A DNA stretch of 46,809 nt, from NCBI RefSeq assembly GCF_003574095.1, contig NZ_QWLA01000021.1, positions 1-46,809 of the forward strand. The letters run 5' to 3'. This document shows positions 25,977 through 33,837 of this stretch, in pieces; within the stretch, counting starts at the first letter, position 1; each line of letters starts with the position of its first letter. The DNA comes from Calidithermus roseus. GTDB lineage: Bacteria > Deinococcota > Deinococci > Deinococcales > Thermaceae. The position numbers were made by a program, and so were the translations under genes. The notes beneath the pieces were generated by a model, which worked only from the letters and a program-made list of their open reading frames with translations, was not told where the DNA came from and searched no databases.

Positions 25977-26468
25977 TCAGCCGGAGGCGGCGCTGGACTG
26001 GTGGTTCTGCTCGAGCGCATAGAAGGCGATCACGGCGGCGAGGGCGGTGATCTCGAGCGGTGCGGTGCTGCTGAGGCGCACGTCTTTGCCGTCGAAGCGC
26101 CCGCCGATACGCCCGCTGAGGCGGTTGGGCACGGTGGTTTTGAGGCTCACGTCGTGCCCAAGCTTCGGGCCGCCCAGCCGCCCGGTGAAGTGGGTGCGGC
26201 TGAGCTCGAGCCGCAGGTCCTTGCCGAGGATAGCCCCGCCCAGGCGCAGCTTCAGAGCTTGGGGCCTCAAGGTGCCCTGCACGTCGAAGCCGGCGTGCTT
26301 GCCCCCGACCCGCCCGCTCACCTGGCCGTTGCTGAGGTTGAGGTGAACGTCCTTGCCCTGGTGCGCTCCGCCGACGCGGCCCGTGAGGTGGGTGCCGTCC
26401 CAGGTCAGGTTGACGTCGTAGCCGGTCCTGGGGCCGCCGACCCTCCCGCTGATGCGCTGCTTGAACAT
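25977..26468 (-). CDS. Unknown protein of six G-R-[VLI]-G-G repeats with C-terminal hydrophobic helix
   Basis: Not recognised as a named family. The 163 residues are almost entirely six tandem units of about 22 residues with the pattern [ST]-G-R-[VLI]-G-G-x3-G-x-D-[VL]-x-[LG], for example SGRVGGPRTGYDVNL, TGRVGGAHQGKDVHL, SGRVGGKHAGFDVQG and SGRIGGRFDGKDVRL. Alternating hydrophobic positions and regular glycines suggest a beta-solenoid or stacked beta hairpins. The C-terminus PLEITALAAVIAFYALE is a hydrophobic or amphipathic helix. No signal peptide. It lies 6 bp after the ribbon-helix-helix gene and 7 bp before the methyltransferase, so clearly in their operon. Function unknown. Confidence 0.85.
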   Translation of the reverse strand: MFKQRISGRVGGPRTGYDVNLTWDGTHLTGRVGGAHQGKDVHLNLSNGQVSGRVGGKHAGFDVQGTLRPQALKLRLGGAILGKDLRLELSRTHFTGRLGGPKLGHDVSLKTTVPNRLSGRIGGRFDGKDVRLSSTAPLEITALAAVIAFYALEQNHQSSAASG

Positions 26469-26474
26469 CTCAGT

Positions 26475-26660
26475 TCAGTCCTCCTCCGTGGGGGCTTCGG
26501 GCTGGGCTTTCGCCTTGAGCCTTCCCGCCCTGCGCACCGACTCCCGCAGCACGAACTCGATCTGGGCGTTGACGCTGCGAAACTCGTCGTTGGCCCAGCG
26601 CTCGAGCGCCTCGTAGAGCTCGGGGTCGATGCGCAAGAGGAATTTCTTCTTCTCGGCCAT
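26475..26660 (-). CDS. Ribbon-helix-helix (Arc-like) DNA-binding protein
   Basis: A 61-residue basic protein: the strand [20 protein letters not shown] followed by [19 protein letters not shown] fits the Arc/MetJ RHH fold. The acidic tail PEAPTEED may be disordered. Such proteins are often antitoxins, but no toxin gene adjoins it. It is 61 bp downstream of the SPFH gene and 6 bp before the repeat protein. It may autoregulate this operon. Confidence 0.82.
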   Translation of the reverse strand: MAEKKKFLLRIDPELYEALERWANDEFRSVNAQIEFVLRESVRRAGRLKAKAQPEAPTEED

Positions 26661-26721
26661 AGAAGGCGATCCGTAGCCCGCGGCGGTTTACCGTGGAATG
26701 TGGTCCTTGGGCCGCCAGCGC

Positions 26722-27618
26722 TCAGTACAGGCTGCCCGTGTTGATGATGGGCGAGGCCTCCGACTCGGAGACCAGGGCCACGAGCAGGTTGTTGACCATG
26801 GCGGCCTTGCGCTCCTCGTCGAGGTCCACCACGCCCTCGCTCTTGAGCTGCTCGAGGGCCTGCTTGACCATGCCCACCGCGCCCTCGACGATCTTCTGCC
26901 GTGCGGCGATCACCGCCTGGGCCTGCTGGCGGCGCAGCATGGCTTGGGCGATCTCGGGGGCGTAGGCCAGGTGGGAGATGCGGGCCTCGAGCACGTCGAT
27001 GCCGGCGATCTCGAGGCGCTTGTGCAACTCCTTGCGCAACTCGTCGCCCACCTCGTCGGGGTTGCCGCGCAGCGACTCGGTGCCGTCGTGGGTGTCGTAG
27101 GGGTAGCGGCTGGCGAGGGCGCGGATGGCGGTCTCGGACTGGATGGCCACGAACTCCTGGTAGTCCTCCACGTCGAAGGTGGCGCGGGCGCTGTCGGTGA
27201 CGCGCCAGACGATCACCGCCGCGATCTCGATGGGGTTGCCCGTCGCGTCGTTGACCTTCAGCCGCTCGGAGTTGAAGTTGTTGACCTTCAGGCTCAGCTT
27301 TTGCTTCTTGGCGAAGGGGTTGACCCAGTACCAGCCGTCGCGGGTGATGCTGCCGGTGTACTTACCCAGGAAGGTGAGGACCCGGGCTTCGTTGGGTTGT
27401 ACCACCAAAAAGCCCCCCATCAGGATGAAGCCCAGCACAATTGAACCTACCCCGTACAGCAGCGTGGGCAGCATGGCCTGTTCGTTGACGCGGCTGCGGG
27501 TGACCTCGAGGACGAAGTCGCGAAGCTGCAACCCACCCCAGGCCAGCAGCCCCAGCACCAAGATTAGACCCAGAATCCCCGGCAGCGCCAGGGCCCTTTT
27601 CTCGCGGGTGATGTTCAT
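26722..27618 (-). CDS. SPFH/band-7 domain membrane protein
   Basis: A 298-residue protein with two N-terminal membrane helices ([20 protein letters not shown] and [20 protein letters not shown]), then an SPFH domain ([40 protein letters not shown]) and a coiled C-terminal stalk rich in Ala, Arg and Gln ([20 protein letters not shown]). SPFH proteins form large membrane cages or microdomains and act as scaffolds for proteases and other enzymes. First of four closely spaced genes with the RHH protein, repeat protein and methyltransferase; the alpha/beta hydrolase lies 30 bp upstream. Confidence 0.9.
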   Translation of the reverse strand: MNITREKRALALPGILGLILVLGLLAWGGLQLRDFVLEVTRSRVNEQAMLPTLLYGVGSIVLGFILMGGFLVVQPNEARVLTFLGKYTGSITRDGWYWVNPFAKKQKLSLKVNNFNSERLKVNDATGNPIEIAAVIVWRVTDSARATFDVEDYQEFVAIQSETAIRALASRYPYDTHDGTESLRGNPDEVGDELRKELHKRLEIAGIDVLEARISHLAYAPEIAQAMLRRQQAQAVIAARQKIVEGAVGMVKQALEQLKSEGVVDLDEERKAAMVNNLLVALVSESEASPIINTGSLY

Positions 27619-27648
27619 ATAGCCTCCTATGAGCGGTGGCGGGTGTGT

Positions 27649-28620
27649 CTAAAGCGAAGCCTGCAGGAAGCGTACCACGGCCTCCAACAGGCCCTCGGCC
27701 AGCGGCAGCTTGGGGTCGCTGTAGGCGGCGAGGTTGGCCTGGGGGTCGGTGGGGGCACGTTTGAGCACGTGGTTCATGCCCTCGATGATCACCTTCTGGG
27801 CCTTGGGGTTCCCCTTTGCCAGGGCCTCGGCCTCGGCAGGGCTCACCTGGAGGTCGGTGGTGCCCTGCACGATGAGCACCGGAACGCTCAGCTTGCCGAT
27901 TTCTCGGGCGGGGTCGTAGCGGAAGAGCGAGATCAGATAGGGCTGCACACTCGCGCGGAAGAGCTGCGCCGTGAGCTGCGGGGGGAGCTGGATGCTGGCC
28001 TCGGGCACGGTGCGCCCGGCCTCGAGCTCCTTCACCACCCGCTCGGCCTCCTGGTACATGGCGGGGGGGAGCTGCGGCTTGAGCTGCTCGAGCAGGATCT
28101 GCCCCAGCGGGCGGCCCGGCCCGGCCAGCGAGACGAAGGCGTCGGCCCCGGCCCGCTGGGCGGCGAGCATCCCGATGAGCGAGCCCTCGCTGTGCCCGAT
28201 CACCGCCCGCTTGCCGAATCGCCCGTCGCGGCGCAGCCACTCGAGCCAGGCTGCCGCGTCCTCGACGAAGCTCTCCAGGCGCACGTCCTCCTCGCGGGCC
28301 AGCGCGCCCGCGCTCTTGGCGATGCCCCGCTTGTCCACCCGCAGGCTGGCGATGCCCTGCGCGGCGAGCCCTTCGGCCAGCAGCTTCAGGCTGTCGTTCT
28401 TCCCGGGGAGCAGCGGGCTGTTGCCGTCGCGGTCGGTGGGACCGGAGCCAGGGTGGATGAGGGCGACGGGGTAGGGCGGGTTGGTGGCGGGCAGCTCGAG
28501 GGTGGCGTAGAGCTTGCCGGTGGGGGTCTCGAGCACCACCTCCTGGGCGGCGGCTAAGCCCTTGCCCAGCAGCCCTGTGGCTGCGGCGATGAAACCTACG
28601 ATGATGGGAATACGTGCCAT
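27649..28620 (-). CDS. Secreted alpha/beta hydrolase
   Basis: A 323-residue hydrolase with a probable signal peptide (IPIIVGFIAAATGLLGKGLA then AAQE). The nucleophile elbow is VIGHSEGSLIGML (Ser), the oxyanion region HPGSGPTDRDGN, Asp in VQGTTDLQVSP and His in EGMNHVLKR. It resembles bacterial dienelactone-hydrolase/S9-like lipases and esterases of unknown substrate. AGGAGGCATC precedes the ATG. It heads the group that continues into the SPFH operon. Confidence 0.85.
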   Translation of the reverse strand: MARIPIIVGFIAAATGLLGKGLAAAQEVVLETPTGKLYATLELPATNPPYPVALIHPGSGPTDRDGNSPLLPGKNDSLKLLAEGLAAQGIASLRVDKRGIAKSAGALAREEDVRLESFVEDAAAWLEWLRRDGRFGKRAVIGHSEGSLIGMLAAQRAGADAFVSLAGPGRPLGQILLEQLKPQLPPAMYQEAERVVKELEAGRTVPEASIQLPPQLTAQLFRASVQPYLISLFRYDPAREIGKLSVPVLIVQGTTDLQVSPAEAEALAKGNPKAQKVIIEGMNHVLKRAPTDPQANLAAYSDPKLPLAEGLLEAVVRFLQASL

Positions 28621-28639
28621 GATGCCTCCTGTTAGTAAA

Positions 28640-28667
28640 ATGATATCACTTTGAAAGCAAAGATCAA
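28640..28667 (-). promoter_or_regulatory. Promoter of the hydrolase/SPFH cluster
   Basis: On the minus strand, -35 TTGATC (28667-28662), a 16-bp spacer and -10 TATCAT (28645-28640); transcription would start about 13 bases before the AGGAGG-preceded ATG at 28620. Confidence 0.6.
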
Positions 28668-28692
28668 GGCTGAGCTCAGAGGGTCGAGTGGG

Positions 28693-28721
28693 TTGTGGGC
28701 CTGGCGTGGCGGGTGTAGGCT
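28693..28721 (+). promoter_or_regulatory. Promoter of a leaderless small gene
   Basis: -35 TTGTGG (28693-28698), 17-bp spacer, -10 TAGGCT (28716-28721). The ATG at 28730 begins nine bases after the -10 box, so the message should begin at or next to the start codon. Confidence 0.6.
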
Positions 28722-28729
28722 AATTCCCT

Positions 28730-28945
28730 ATGGAAAAGCTACTGGCTGTTTTGCCCCATACGGAAGACCCCGAACGGGCGCTGAGCCAGTTGCTGCCCAA
28801 GCTCGCCAAGACCATCGCCTCGGAGATCCGCCGGAGTGAAGCGGCTTCTACCGAAACCTTTCTGCTGATGCTGATGAGCTTTCGGGAAGAGAGCACCGAA
28901 GCACCCAAGGCGGATTCTCCCGACCCCTGCGTTTACCTCGGGTAG
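28730..28945 (+). CDS. Small hypothetical protein, leaderless
   Basis: A 71-residue protein not recognised. It is mostly predicted helix (EDPERALSQLLPKLAKTIAS, TETFLLMLMSFREE) with an acidic, proline-containing tail. There is no Shine-Dalgarno sequence, but a promoter places the transcription start at the ATG. Third-position GC in the first two thirds is normal for a gene here. It is divergent from the hydrolase/SPFH cluster. Confidence 0.55.
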   Translation: MEKLLAVLPHTEDPERALSQLLPKLAKTIASEIRRSEAASTETFLLMLMSFREESTEAPKADSPDPCVYLG

Positions 28946-28986
28946 CGGCGGCTCCGGCTTGCCGGGCCCCTCCAGCCGCGGGGGGC

Positions 28987-29673
28987 TCAGGGGCTCACGT
29001 CGCTCGAGGGTTCGACGACCTCGGCGACGGCCAGCCCGGCGTAGATCTGCTCGAGGTTGAGGGTTTCTCCCAAGCAGGCGACCTCGAGTTCACTGTCGTT
29101 GACCAACTCGCTCCACACCAAGTTCCAGCGGGTTCGCTGATAAACTTCCACCCGCTTCTCCTCCTGCGAGACCAGCACGTAGGTCTTGAGGGTGGGAATC
29201 TTGAAGTAGGCCTCGAGCTTCTCCCGCCGGTCCTTGTCGGCGGTGGTCTCATCGCGTTTCCCACAAACACCCGCCGATCTCGGCGGGTGTTTTACCCCAC
29301 ACGGCCTAGTTGGCCGTGTGGGGTATTCGTGGGAACCGCTCTCCGACAGTACTTCCACGATGAAGCAGGGCTCGTGGATTTCGCTTTCGTGAGCTTCAGT
29401 GCCGCAACTGATCACTACGTCGGGGTAGTAGTAGCGGTTGAGCGCTTTGACCCAGGTTCGCATGTTTTCGACCTGGAACTCACAGCCTTTGGCCCTGGCT
29501 TTCTGGGCCAGCGCGAGGGTGATGTTCACGACGATGTCGTTGTGGGTACGGCTTTCCCCGGCCATCGCGTACACGAAGCCGTCGAGGTATTCGTAGCGCA
29601 GGCCGCTTTGCTTCTCCAGCTCGAGCCACTCCTCTTTGCTCAGCCGGGCGGGACGGGGGGCGCTCACGGGCAT
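28987..29673 (-). CDS. Uma2-family (DUF820) putative endonuclease with in-frame palindromic insertion
   Basis: A PD-(D/E)xK-fold protein of 228 residues. It begins MPVSAPRPARLSKEEWLELE and has YYPDVVISCGTE and CFIVEVLSE, which hold the Asp and Glu of the active site, then DRREKLEAYFKIPTLKTYVL. Uma2 proteins are usually about 190 residues. The excess of 31 residues (about 111-141, from SGSHEYPTRP to GVCGKRDE) is encoded by a palindromic element inserted right after the catalytic EVLSE, without breaking the frame. A TATAAT box ends 10 bases before the ATG at 29673. Whether the protein is active is doubtful. Confidence 0.8.
   Translation of the reverse strand: MPVSAPRPARLSKEEWLELEKQSGLRYEYLDGFVYAMAGESRTHNDIVVNITLALAQKARAKGCEFQVENMRTWVKALNRYYYPDVVISCGTEAHESEIHEPCFIVEVLSESGSHEYPTRPTRPCGVKHPPRSAGVCGKRDETTADKDRREKLEAYFKIPTLKTYVLVSQEEKRVEVYQRTRWNLVWSELVNDSELEVACLGETLNLEQIYAGLAVAEVVEPSSDVSP
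29247..29343. mobile_element. Palindromic element, copy 1 (inside Uma2-family gene), with 4-bp duplication
   Basis: An 89-bp element (29251-29339) flanked by TCTC on both sides (29247-29250 and 29340-29343), reading as a target duplication. Its ends are inverted (GCGTTTCCCACAAACA inward from the left, GCGGTTCCCACGAATA from the right) and it contains two internal hairpins: ACACCCGCCG/CGGCGGGTGT and CCCCACACGGCC/GGCCGTGTGGGG. The insertion of 93 bp keeps the reading frame. It codes for no transposase. A related copy is at about 40796-40866. Confidence 0.82.
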
Positions 29674-29689
29674 GGTCAGTGTGATTATA

Positions 29690-29831
29690 GGGCGATCCTG
29701 CCGAGCGCCATGAGCTGTACGCCGTATGCGATACGCCAAACGCAAAACGCGGGTCGTAGGCAAGAGGCTAAACGCTGGGGTACGTCGCTGATCGATTGCC
29801 GGGTGTAGGGGCGAGCACGGGGGCTCGCCCT
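29690..29831. repeat. Dispersed modular intergenic repeat, block 4, with terminator-like hairpin
   Basis: Contains GCTGTACGCCGTATGCG, GCCAAACGCAAAACGC, GCTAAACGCTGGGGTACGTC, GTGTAGGGGCGAGCACGG and a GGGCGAGC/GCTCGCCC hairpin (29809-29816 with 29823-29830) followed by TTTCTCC. It lies between the divergent Uma2-family gene and typA. The hairpin is the same kind of unit as at 4163. Confidence 0.7.
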
Positions 29832-29942
29832 TTCTCCTTCCCGCCCTATACAAACCCCTTTGTGGCCAGTAGACTATGAAGGTTGTGTCGTTGCCGTTCC
29901 TCGGGGCCGGGGAGAGGCAACCCAATCCCCCAAGAGGACGGT

Positions 29943-31727
29943 ATGGAACTCAGAAACATCGCGATCATCGCGCACGTGGACCACGGCAAGACCACGCTCG
30001 TCGACGCCATGCTCAAGCAGGCCAAAGCCCTCTCCCGCCACGACGCGGAGGGCGAGCGCATCATGGATTCGAACGACCTCGAGCGCGAGCGCGGCATCAC
30101 CATCCTGGCCAAGAACACCGCCGTGGTCTGGAACGACGTGAAGATCAACATCGTCGATACCCCCGGCCACGCCGACTTCGGCGGGGAGGTCGAGCGCGCG
30201 TTGAGCATGGTGGACGGGGTACTCTTGCTCGTCGATGCCGCCGAGGGCCCCATGCCCCAGACCCGCTTCGTGCTCAAGAAGGCCATCGAGGCCGGGCTTA
30301 AGCCCATCGTGGTCATTAACAAGGTTGATAAGCGCGATGCCCGCCCCGACGAGGTCTTGAACGAGACCTTCGACCTCATGGCCGAGCTGGGCGCTTCCGA
30401 CGAGCAGCTCGATTTCCCCTACCTCTACGCCATCGGGCGCGAGGGCGCGGCCTGGCTGAAGGAGAAGAAGGACAACCTCGAGGACCTCTTCCAGGTCATC
30501 CTGACCCACATCCCCGCCCCCCGCATCGAGGAGGGCCCCTTCCAACTGCGCGTCGCCAACCTCGACTACTCCAACTTCCTGGGCAAGATCGCCCTGGGCA
30601 AAGTGCACCGCGGCACCGTGCGCAAGGGCCAGGTCATCACCATCGTGGGCGAGCACGGCAACCGCGACGCCAAGGTGGTGGCGGCCTTCACCCACCAGGG
30701 CCTCGAGCGGCTCGAGGTCGAGGAAGTCACCCCCGGCGACATCGTGGCCATCGCGGGCATGGAGGGCGTGGAGATCGGCGACACCCTCGCCGCCAAGGAG
30801 GCCCCCGAGGCCCTGCCCCGCCTGGCGGTGGACGAGCCCACCGTGAGCATCACCCTCACCCCCAACACCTCGCCCTTCGCGGGCAAAGAGGGCAAGTTCG
30901 TCACCAGCCGCCAGATCCGCGAGCGGCTTTTGAAGGAGCTCGAGACCAATGTGGCCTTGCGGGTCATTGAGGTCACGCCCGATACCTTCGAGCTGCACGG
31001 GCGCGGCGAGCTGCACCTGAGCGTGCTGCTGGAGACCATGCGCCGCGAGGGCTTCGAGTTCAGCGTGGGCCAGCCCAGCGTGCTGCTGAAGGAAGTGGAC
31101 GGCCAGGTGCACGAGCCCTACGAGTACCTGGTAGTGGACGTGCCCGAGGCCAAGTTCGGCCCCGTGATGGAGGCGCTGGGCACCCGCAAGGCCCAGATGG
31201 TGCACATGGAGCAGGAGGGAGGGCGCGTGCGCGCTGAATTCACCGTCCCGGCCCGGGCCCTCTTCGGCTTCCGCACCCTCTTCCTCACCCTCACCGCCGG
31301 CGAGGGCGTGATGAGCCACAACTTCCACAGCTACGGGCCGCACGTGGGCGCGCTCGAGACCCGCACCACCGGCAGCGCGGTGGCCATGGAAGCGGGCGTG
31401 GCCTTCGCCTACAGCCTCCACCGCCTGCAAGAGCGCATCAGCTTCTTCATCGACCCCGGCACCGAGGTCTACGTGGGCATGATCGTGGGCGAGAACTCCC
31501 GCGAAAACGACCTCAACGTCAACGTCTGCATCAACAAGAAGCTCACCAACATCCGCGCCGCCGGCTCCGACGAGAACATCCGCCTGATCCCGCCCCGCAA
31601 GTTCACGCTCGAGGAGGCCCTGGAGTTCCTGGCCCCCGACGAACTGCTCGAGGTCACGCCCAAGAGCCTGCGGCTGCGCAAGCGGGTGCTCGACCCCAGC
31701 CAACGCAAGCGGGCCGAAGTGGTCTGA
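29943..31727 (+). CDS. typA: Translational GTPase TypA/BipA
   Basis: A 594-residue ribosome-binding GTPase, related to EF-G, that aids 50S assembly and stress adaptation. G1 IAHVDHGKTTLVDAML, switch region RERGITILAKNT, G3 DTPGHADFGGEVER and G4 NKVDKRDARP are followed by the beta-barrel, two EF-G-like alpha/beta domains and the BipA-specific C-terminal domain (GENSRENDLNVNVCINKKLT). The length is normal. ATG 29943 follows AAGAGGACGGT; upstream codons in frame come from non-coding DNA. Confidence 0.96.
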   Translation: MELRNIAIIAHVDHGKTTLVDAMLKQAKALSRHDAEGERIMDSNDLERERGITILAKNTAVVWNDVKINIVDTPGHADFGGEVERALSMVDGVLLLVDAAEGPMPQTRFVLKKAIEAGLKPIVVINKVDKRDARPDEVLNETFDLMAELGASDEQLDFPYLYAIGREGAAWLKEKKDNLEDLFQVILTHIPAPRIEEGPFQLRVANLDYSNFLGKIALGKVHRGTVRKGQVITIVGEHGNRDAKVVAAFTHQGLERLEVEEVTPGDIVAIAGMEGVEIGDTLAAKEAPEALPRLAVDEPTVSITLTPNTSPFAGKEGKFVTSRQIRERLLKELETNVALRVIEVTPDTFELHGRGELHLSVLLETMRREGFEFSVGQPSVLLKEVDGQVHEPYEYLVVDVPEAKFGPVMEALGTRKAQMVHMEQEGGRVRAEFTVPARALFGFRTLFLTLTAGEGVMSHNFHSYGPHVGALETRTTGSAVAMEAGVAFAYSLHRLQERISFFIDPGTEVYVGMIVGENSRENDLNVNVCINKKLTNIRAAGSDENIRLIPPRKFTLEEALEFLAPDELLEVTPKSLRLRKRVLDPSQRKRAEVV

Positions 31728-31869
31728 TCGTCATAGCTCCAAGCCATCCGGGTCGGGCGGGTCCAGGGCGACCGCCAGCGTCCGCCTCAGCTCGGCGATT
31801 TTCTTCTTTTAAAGCCTGCCGACATGGTTAGCCTGCTCTTCTCGATGCGGGTCAGGTCGTTGCGGCGGG
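31728..31869. other. Intergenic region with possible small gene remnant
   Basis: 142 bp between typA and the ABC ATPase stop. The minus strand encodes KKKIAELRRTLAVALDPPD in one frame and NDLTRIEKSRLTMSAGF in another, overlapping around a run of A's, which looks like the frameshifted end of a lost gene. The identity is not recognised; no terminator was identified. Confidence 0.3.
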
Positions 31870-32553
31870 CTACTGGACCACCTCTTCCAGCAAGCGGCCA
31901 TCGCGCACACGCAGGATGCGGTCGGCCTGCCGGGCGAGCTCGAGGTTGTGGGTCACCACGATGATGGTGCGTCCCTTGCGGGCTTGGGAGTAGATCAGCT
32001 CCATCACCCGCTCCCCCGAGGCCGAGTCGAGGTTGCCGGTGGGCTCGTCGGCGAAGAGGATGGGCGGGTCTAAGGCCAGCGCGCGGGCGATGGCCACCCG
32101 CTGCTGCTCACCCCCCGAGAGCCGGTGGGGAAGGTGCTTGAGGCGCTTTTCCAGCCCCACCTGCGCCAGCAGGAAGGCAGCACGCTCCTGGCGCTCTTTA
32201 CGCTTGTGCCCGGCCAGCAGCATGGGGAAGGCCACGTTCTCGAGCGCGGTCAGGGTGGGGATGAGGTTCCACTGTTGGAACACGAAGCCCATCAGCCGCA
32301 GGCGCAGCCCGGCCCTCGAGCCCTCGTCCAGCCGCGACAGCACTACCTCCTTCCCCCCGTCCTGCACCCGTACTTCGCCCTCGGTGGGGGTGTCGAAGCC
32401 GGCCAGCAGGTTGAGCAGGGTGGTCTTGCCCGAGCCCGAAGGCCCCACGATGGCGGTGATGCCCGCTTTGAAGCGGTGGCTGAAGCGCTCCACGGCGGTC
32501 ACGTCGATGTCACCCTGGTGAAAGCGTTTGGTCAGGTTGATGGCCTCGAGCAC
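31870..32553 (-). CDS. ABC transporter ATP-binding protein (MacB/LolD type)
   Basis: A 227-residue ATPase: Walker A IVGPSGSGKTTLLNLLAG, Q-loop FVFQQWNLIPTLTALENV, signature LSGGEQQRVAIARALALDP, Walker B ILFADEPTGNLDS. The short FQQ...L-P form is typical of exporters that drive FtsX/MacB-type permeases (lipoprotein release, peptides, macrolides). It is the second gene after its permease, 10 bp apart. The cargo is unknown. Confidence 0.9.
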   Translation of the reverse strand: MLEAINLTKRFHQGDIDVTAVERFSHRFKAGITAIVGPSGSGKTTLLNLLAGFDTPTEGEVRVQDGGKEVVLSRLDEGSRAGLRLRLMGFVFQQWNLIPTLTALENVAFPMLLAGHKRKERQERAAFLLAQVGLEKRLKHLPHRLSGGEQQRVAIARALALDPPILFADEPTGNLDSASGERVMELIYSQARKGRTIIVVTHNLELARQADRILRVRDGRLLEEVVQ

Positions 32554-32563
32554 TGCGACCTCC

Positions 32564-33703
32564 TTAGATTCGGCCCAAAGCCTCGACCACCGAAATCCGG
32601 CTGGCGGTGCGGGCGGGCAGCGCCCCGGCCAGCAGGCCCAGCGCCAGCGCCACCAGCAGGGCGAAGAGGGCCAGGCGCGGCGTGACGGCGGAAAGGGCCA
32701 GCCCCACCTCCCGCACGGTGTACCAGTTGACCGCGAAGGAGGCTAACTGCCCCAGGACCAGCCCCAGCAGGCCCCCGCCTAGCCCCAGCAGCAGGGCTTC
32801 CAGCAGCACCAGCCCGAAGATGAAGCGCCGCCTGGCCCCGATGGCCCGCATCAGCCCGAACTCGCGGATGCGCTCGTAGACCGACATCATCACCGTGTTG
32901 GCCACCAGCAGCCCCCCCACGGTGAGGGCCACCAGGCTGATGCCGAAGCGCACCAGGTCGCTGATGCGCACCGCCCGCTCGGCGAAGCGCAGCACGTCAC
33001 CCGAGGTCTGGGCGTCGATGCCCGGAATCTGGGCTTCGATAGCTTTGGCAACCGCTTCGGCGCGCCGGTCGTCGCGGATGGAGAGCAGGATGGAGGTGTA
33101 GTTCGGGGTGCCCAGCACCGTGCGAACGGCTTCGATGGGCACATAGACGACGCTGTCGGCGAGGCCTCCGGTCCGCTCGAGCACCCCCACCACCTCGAGC
33201 GAGACCTGCGGCGAGAGGCGGAGGGTCTTGCCCAGGCTGAGGTTGTTGCGCTGGGCGATGGTCCCGCCCACCACCGCTCCCCTGGCCCCTGGCAGCAACA
33301 CGCCTTCGGCGACTTTCAGGTTGGGGTAGATGTCCTTGGGGCTGACCCCCTTGGGCAGGCCCTGAAAGGCGAAGCTACTGGTCGGGTCGAAGCCACCCCG
33401 CACGAAGACCGTGACAGGAATGATCTTGGTGATCCCTACCTCGTTTGCGATGGCCTCGAGCTTCTGCACCACGGCAGGCGGCAGCTCGGGGTAACCCGCA
33501 CTGAACGCTTCCACCCCCTCGGGCAGGATCAAAAGCGCAGGACCCACGCTGGCAAGCTCGCTCCCCAGGGCCCTGCGCAAACCCTCACCGAAGGACATGA
33601 ACAGCACCATGCTGGCCGTCGCCACCACGATGCCCAGCAGCGTCAGCAGGCTGCGCACGGGCCGCACGCGCAGGTTGCGATAGACCAGGGCCAGGACTTC
33701 CAT
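32564..33703 (-). CDS. ABC transporter permease (MacB/FtsX family)
   Basis: A 379-residue membrane protein: one N-terminal helix ([17 protein letters not shown]), a large extracytoplasmic domain of about 220 residues (MacB_PCD-like) and three C-terminal helices with the FtsX core ([20 protein letters not shown] and [19 protein letters not shown]). Partner of the downstream ATPase. ATG 33703 has only a weak Shine-Dalgarno; TATCCT seven bases upstream could be a -10 box for a leaderless start. No periplasmic adaptor gene is nearby. Confidence 0.88.
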   Translation of the reverse strand: MEVLALVYRNLRVRPVRSLLTLLGIVVATASMVLFMSFGEGLRRALGSELASVGPALLILPEGVEAFSAGYPELPPAVVQKLEAIANEVGITKIIPVTVFVRGGFDPTSSFAFQGLPKGVSPKDIYPNLKVAEGVLLPGARGAVVGGTIAQRNNLSLGKTLRLSPQVSLEVVGVLERTGGLADSVVYVPIEAVRTVLGTPNYTSILLSIRDDRRAEAVAKAIEAQIPGIDAQTSGDVLRFAERAVRISDLVRFGISLVALTVGGLLVANTVMMSVYERIREFGLMRAIGARRRFIFGLVLLEALLLGLGGGLLGLVLGQLASFAVNWYTVREVGLALSAVTPRLALFALLVALALGLLAGALPARTASRISVVEALGRI

Positions 33704-33754
33704 GAGCCTGAGGATATCCGCTGAGGGGCGGGAAGGAAGGGTGCCAGGATGCAA

Positions 33755-33837
33755 AGGGGGTACGTCGTATGCAATGCGCGAGGCGCCGAAGGCCGATCCA
33801 GCCCTCGACGCCTCCTGGCTATCGCCCAGCGACGGCG
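33755..33837. repeat. Dispersed modular intergenic repeat, block 5
   Basis: Contains GGGTACGTCGTATGCAATGC, GCCGATCCAGCCCTCGACGC and CTATCGCCCAGCGACG, degenerate forms of the GTACGACGTA, CCCTCGACG and CTATCGACCATCGACG modules. It lies between the permease start and the secDF stop. Confidence 0.6.

Noticed and set aside
26475-26660. Toxin-antitoxin module
   Set aside because: The ribbon-helix-helix protein has no toxin-like neighbour; its partners are SPFH, the repeat protein and a methyltransferase.
29809-29830. GGGCGAGC/GCTCGCCC hairpin as terminator of a gene
   Set aside because: It lies between divergent genes, so no transcript ends there in an obvious way; treated as part of the dispersed repeat.
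29874-31703. 609-codon minus-strand frame opposite typA
   Set aside because: Antisense shadow; typA is unambiguous.
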